DNA of 64,000 nt, from NCBI GenBank assembly GCA_049115935.1, contig JAGDZK010000023.1, positions 1 to 64,000 on the forward strand. Direction: 5' to 3'. A program made the translations under genes and the position numbers. The notes beneath the pieces are model-generated. The model saw nothing but the letters and a program-made list of their open reading frames with translations. It did not search any database and was not told the origin of the DNA. Every line of letters begins with the position of its first letter. The stretch's first letter is position 1. The DNA comes from Bermanella sp049115935. GTDB lineage: Bacteria > Pseudomonadota > Gammaproteobacteria > Pseudomonadales > Oceanobacteraceae. This document shows positions 61,053 to 64,000 of the stretch, piece by piece.

Positions 61053-62222
61053 TTATTGATCGCTAGCAGGTGAGGAATGCGGTCTGTTTAATTTCGCATC
61101 CGGCTCTACTGCGAATTTTTGAAATTCATTTTGAAACGCATTGGTCACATCTTCTTGAGTCGGAACCTGATCACTTTTCACCAATACAATTAAACTTTGT
61201 GCATACACACGCACATCCCCGCGAGGGTGAACCGTAATATCACCATCTTTGTTGATAAACGCCATGGGTGTACCAATGCCCGCTTTTAACATGGCAGTTA
61301 CCACATCAGCCCAGCTTTCACCTTCTAACCAAATGCTGTAACGCTCTGGGTGATCATCTTTACGGGTGAACATATCTTCAATCACCACTTCACTGCCAGG
61401 TGCATCCATGGCTCGCACCAAAATTTCAGGGTAAGAGCGGATCGGGCGTAAAATGGATTTCACATCTAAATCAATCATGCGTGGGCGGTTTGCATCCACC
61501 ACACATTCAACAAGTGTAAGATGTGCCAAACGCAAGTCTGCTAGACGATGCACAATATCAAAACTAATGCTGTCACTGTCTGCATGGTATTCATCACGGG
61601 CTAAAACAAAGATATGTTTGGCCATTTTCGCTTCGGCGCGGGCTAAATCCGCATCATTATTACCATTACCTAGAATATGGCGTACACCTAAATCTTTTAG
61701 TTGTGCCGATAAGCCATCACCGTATTCAGTATTCAACAATAAGATATCGATGTCGGCATTGGCTTCATCTTCACGAATCTGAGTGACTAAACGTTGAAAG
61801 AACTGGTCGGCGTTATATTTAGGTGCGTTAATAATTAGTATGTGGTCTTTCATATTCCAATCCCATAATCCAGAGCGAATGCGTTCATTGCGTGCAATGC
61901 GATAATCCACATAATCGCGCACTAAAAAAGTAACCAGCGTAATGGCCGACATAAAAATCAAAATAATGGTGGATGCTTGCCCAAGCATGGTCTGAGCACT
62001 TAAATCACCATACCCAACCGTTGTAATGGTTGTTAATGTTAGCCAGATAGCTTGCCATGGTGTGAGTGATTCCAGTGTCATCATGGATAAAACATGCAAC
62101 ACCATTAAACTCATGATCATAAAAACCGTGCGCTTAATTTTCGACAAGATGCGCGCATCCGAGCCAATTAACGCCTTATTAACGGCCGGTTCTTTATTAT
62201 CACGTAACGGTAAAATTTTCAT
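61053..62222 (-). CDS. Potassium channel with RCK (TrkA-N) domain
   Basis: 389-residue channel. Two membrane segments (VFMIMSLMVLHVLSMMTL and ASTIILIFMSAITLVTFLV) flank the pore with the selectivity filter TVGYGD. The cytoplasmic part is an RCK/TrkA-N-like fold (HILIINAPKYNADQFF, HILGNGNNDADLARAEAKMAKHIFVLA) and a TrkA-C-like end (about 285-365). There is no voltage-sensor. It may sense ligand or redox through the RCK part. The ATG at 62222 begins MKILPLRDNK; the N-terminus is cytoplasmic. Confidence 0.88.
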   Translation of the reverse strand: MKILPLRDNKEPAVNKALIGSDARILSKIKRTVFMIMSLMVLHVLSMMTLESLTPWQAIWLTLTTITTVGYGDLSAQTMLGQASTIILIFMSAITLVTFLVRDYVDYRIARNERIRSGLWDWNMKDHILIINAPKYNADQFFQRLVTQIREDEANADIDILLLNTEYGDGLSAQLKDLGVRHILGNGNNDADLARAEAKMAKHIFVLARDEYHADSDSISFDIVHRLADLRLAHLTLVECVVDANRPRMIDLDVKSILRPIRSYPEILVRAMDAPGSEVVIEDMFTRKDDHPERYSIWLEGESWADVVTAMLKAGIGTPMAFINKDGDITVHPRGDVRVYAQSLIVLVKSDQVPTQEDVTNAFQNEFQKFAVEPDAKLNRPHSSPASDQ

Positions 62223-62498
62223 AGTAAATCAAAATCCAACTGAGCCCGCACTATGGCACAAAGCCTAATATACCCTCAAGTGTAAAGCTCGTTATAGGTG
62301 ACTTATTTTCAGTATAACTAACCGCAGGTTTCATTGTTTAATCAAATCAACATCATAACCTTCTCTTTGGCCACTAACCTATGCAAGGCTGACGTCTTCA
62401 TAATTTAAAATATAGAAAATTGTCCGCTAGAATACTGGCGTCATAGACCTAAGAGGATTAATCTAATAGCTAAATAGCTATTAATAAGGAAGCACCAC

Positions 62499-64000
62499 AT
62501 GTGGTCTCAGGTACCTAACAGTCTTAATGAATTTGCCTCAAAGCGCCAAGACCTGTTAACCGCCCATATTGCCGCTTATCCACAGTTTAACGGCGTACAG
62601 TCGAACGATGCATTACTGAAAACTCTTACCTTAAGCGACTATGTATTCACCAGCTTGCAATCGTGTCCGGCTATTGCACAGCAGCTTCTAAGCAACAATT
62701 TTCTGACTCAGCCGTTGAACTTAAATGAAGTTGAAGATGAATTTAATCAGACATTAGAGAAGTGCCAAGATGAAGCCGAGCTTTATAAAGCATTAAGAGA
62801 ACTGCGCCGCTTGCATCAAATGCGTTTGATTCACCGTGATCTAAATCGTTTATCACCCTTATCTGACACCCTAACTGAACTGTCGTTTTTAGCGGACACC
62901 CATATCCGTTGCACCCTTGCTTGGTTAGATAAAAAGCTACAATTGCGCTATGGCCAACCAATGGCTAAAAAAAGTGGTGATCCTCAATCATTGATTGTCA
63001 TTGCCATGGGTAAACAAGGGGCTGGTGAGCTAAACCTTTCAAGTGATATTGATTTGATTTTTGCCTTCAATGAAAACGGCGACACCGCCGCTGGTGACGG
63101 ACAAAAAAGTATTTCGAATCAGGAGTACTTTATAAAATTAGGGCAGGCCCTTATTCAAGCGTTAGACAAGGTCACCCAAGATGGTTTTGTATACCGCGTT
63201 GATATGCGCCTGCGACCTTATGGCCAATCTGGACCTTTGGTGATGAATTTCTCCGCCCTTGAAAATTACTACCATGATCAAGGGCGCGACTGGGAACGCT
63301 ACGCCATGATTAAAGCTCGCGCAGTCACAGGCAACCCAGCGCACATTCAAGAGCTGATGAAAATTTTGCGCCCATTTAGTTATCGCAAATACGTAGACTT
63401 CAGTGCGTTTGAATCTTTACGTGAAATGAAAGCACGCATTCGCCAAGAAACCGTTCGCCGCAATTTAGGTAACAACGTAAAACTTGGCAGTGGTGGTATT
63501 CGTGAAATTGAATTCATTGCCCAAGCATTTCAACTAATTCGTGGCGGCAAAGAGGTTGAATTACAACAACCCAATATTTTTAAAGTATTTAATTACCTAA
63601 AAGAAAATGAATACCTACCCTTTGATGCCATTAAAGAATTATTAGCGGCGTATCAATTTTTACGCGACGCCGAACACGCGATTCAAGGATTAAATGACGA
63701 GCAAAGCCAAACATTACCCAGTGATGAATTCAACCAAGCGCGTATTGCTTGTTACATGGGCTGCGAGGATTGGCCTGCGTTCTGTGTGCAATTAGATGCA
63801 CACCGCGACAAAGTCATGCTGCACTTTAAAAATATCGTGGCCGATGACAACGAACAAGATCAGCAAGAAGACCTAGAGCCTTGGCAAAGTATTTGGCTTC
63901 AACATGGGGACGATGAGCAGGCATCTGACAATGCCAGTGACCCGATTAACACCCCATTGCTGCAACAAACGTTACAAAAATTACGCGACCTTGCTGAAAA
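62499..64000 (+). CDS. glnE: Glutamine synthetase adenylyltransferase/deadenylase (partial)
   Basis: Start of GlnE, cut by the window end after about 500 of roughly 950 residues. AAGGA precedes the ATG at 62499. The protein begins MWSQVPNSLNEFAS. The N-terminal adenylyl-removase nucleotidyltransferase motif is clear: GKQGAGELNLSSDIDLIF (family GMGKLGGRELNxSSDIDLIF), with VDMRLRPYGQSGPL and the GSGGIREIEFIAQAFQLIRGG block. In the family this half deadenylylates and the missing half adenylylates glutamine synthetase, under control of PII. Upstream, TAGAAT at 62428-62433 may be the -10. Confidence 0.95.
   Translation, partial: MWSQVPNSLNEFASKRQDLLTAHIAAYPQFNGVQSNDALLKTLTLSDYVFTSLQSCPAIAQQLLSNNFLTQPLNLNEVEDEFNQTLEKCQDEAELYKALRELRRLHQMRLIHRDLNRLSPLSDTLTELSFLADTHIRCTLAWLDKKLQLRYGQPMAKKSGDPQSLIVIAMGKQGAGELNLSSDIDLIFAFNENGDTAAGDGQKSISNQEYFIKLGQALIQALDKVTQDGFVYRVDMRLRPYGQSGPLVMNFSALENYYHDQGRDWERYAMIKARAVTGNPAHIQELMKILRPFSYRKYVDFSAFESLREMKARIRQETVRRNLGNNVKLGSGGIREIEFIAQAFQLIRGGKEVELQQPNIFKVFNYLKENEYLPFDAIKELLAAYQFLRDAEHAIQGLNDEQSQTLPSDEFNQARIACYMGCEDWPAFCVQLDAHRDKVMLHFKNIVADDNEQDQQEDLEPWQSIWLQHGDDEQASDNASDPINTPLLQQTLQKLRDLAE

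Noticed and set aside
1..64000. CRISPR array, prophage, rRNA or tRNA
   Set aside because: No regularly spaced direct repeats, no phage structural genes and no RNA gene structure were seen.

Overview
The window reads as chromosome of a marine gammaproteobacterium of the Oceanospirillales/Pseudomonadales type (Bermanella- or Oleispira-like is my guess). Base composition is moderately AT-rich. The core genes form a set that I recall lying together in Pseudomonas aeruginosa (the hfq-miaA-mutL-amiB-tsaE-nnr-queG-orn-rsgA-motBA-HDOD-rhdA-psd-fimX-serB neighbourhood). Here that set is broken up by lineage-specific insertions. The window ends inside glnE. No prophage, CRISPR array, rRNA or tRNA gene was seen.

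Layout. 0.2-6.5 kb: minus-strand housekeeping operon (nnr, tsaE, amiB, mutL, miaA), with queG divergent. 7.9-11.2 kb: glycine betaine/proline ABC importer proVWX. 11.2-17.7 kb: accessory genes (membrane protein, M14-type zinc carboxypeptidase, NYN protein, EF-hand-like protein, M4-like metalloprotease lipoprotein). 17.8-19.5 kb: divergent orn/rsgA. 19.5-23.8 kb: accessory island with a BLUF blue-light sensor, a glycosidase-like lipoprotein, an HUH/Y1 (RAYT-like) transposase and an orphan gene. 24.0-30.0 kb: psd, rhdA, HDOD-GAF protein, motAB and a FecR-domain protein overlapping motB. 30.0-33.0 kb: EF-P and its lysylation enzymes (epmA, efp, epmB), with a REP/BIME repeat between epmA and efp. 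33.0-42.1 kb: two divergent transcription units with a Fur-like site between them. One holds imelysin, di-haem oxidoreductase, DUF1513 protein and a second imelysin. The other holds a di-haem peroxidase and a TonB-dependent receptor. 42.4-46.4 kb: PilZ-domain protein and FimX (c-di-GMP signalling). 46.7-48.0 kb: two unknown genes bracketed by nearly identical terminators. 48.0-51.0 kb: serB, an unlisted 56-residue gene and a cyclase-domain membrane protein. 51.1-54.8 kb: fbpABC ferric iron importer. 54.8-59.0 kb: a small DUF465 protein and a probable zinc acquisition unit (ZnuD-like receptor, His-rich lipoprotein, small HxH/Cys membrane protein). 59.2-64.0 kb: MFS exporter, GNAT acetyltransferase, K+ channel, glnE (partial).

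How the genes work together. Three metal-related units (imelysin/receptor, fbpABC, ZnuD-like) lie within 26 kb, and two carry Fur-like operator candidates. The motility/surface genes (motAB, PilZ, FimX) suggest a flagellated, type-IV-piliated cell. Nothing here is certain to be an undescribed system. The best candidates for a closer look are the imelysin/di-haem cluster, the RAYT plus BIME pair, the terminator-bracketed insert between fimX and serB, and the His-rich lipoprotein/ZnuD unit.
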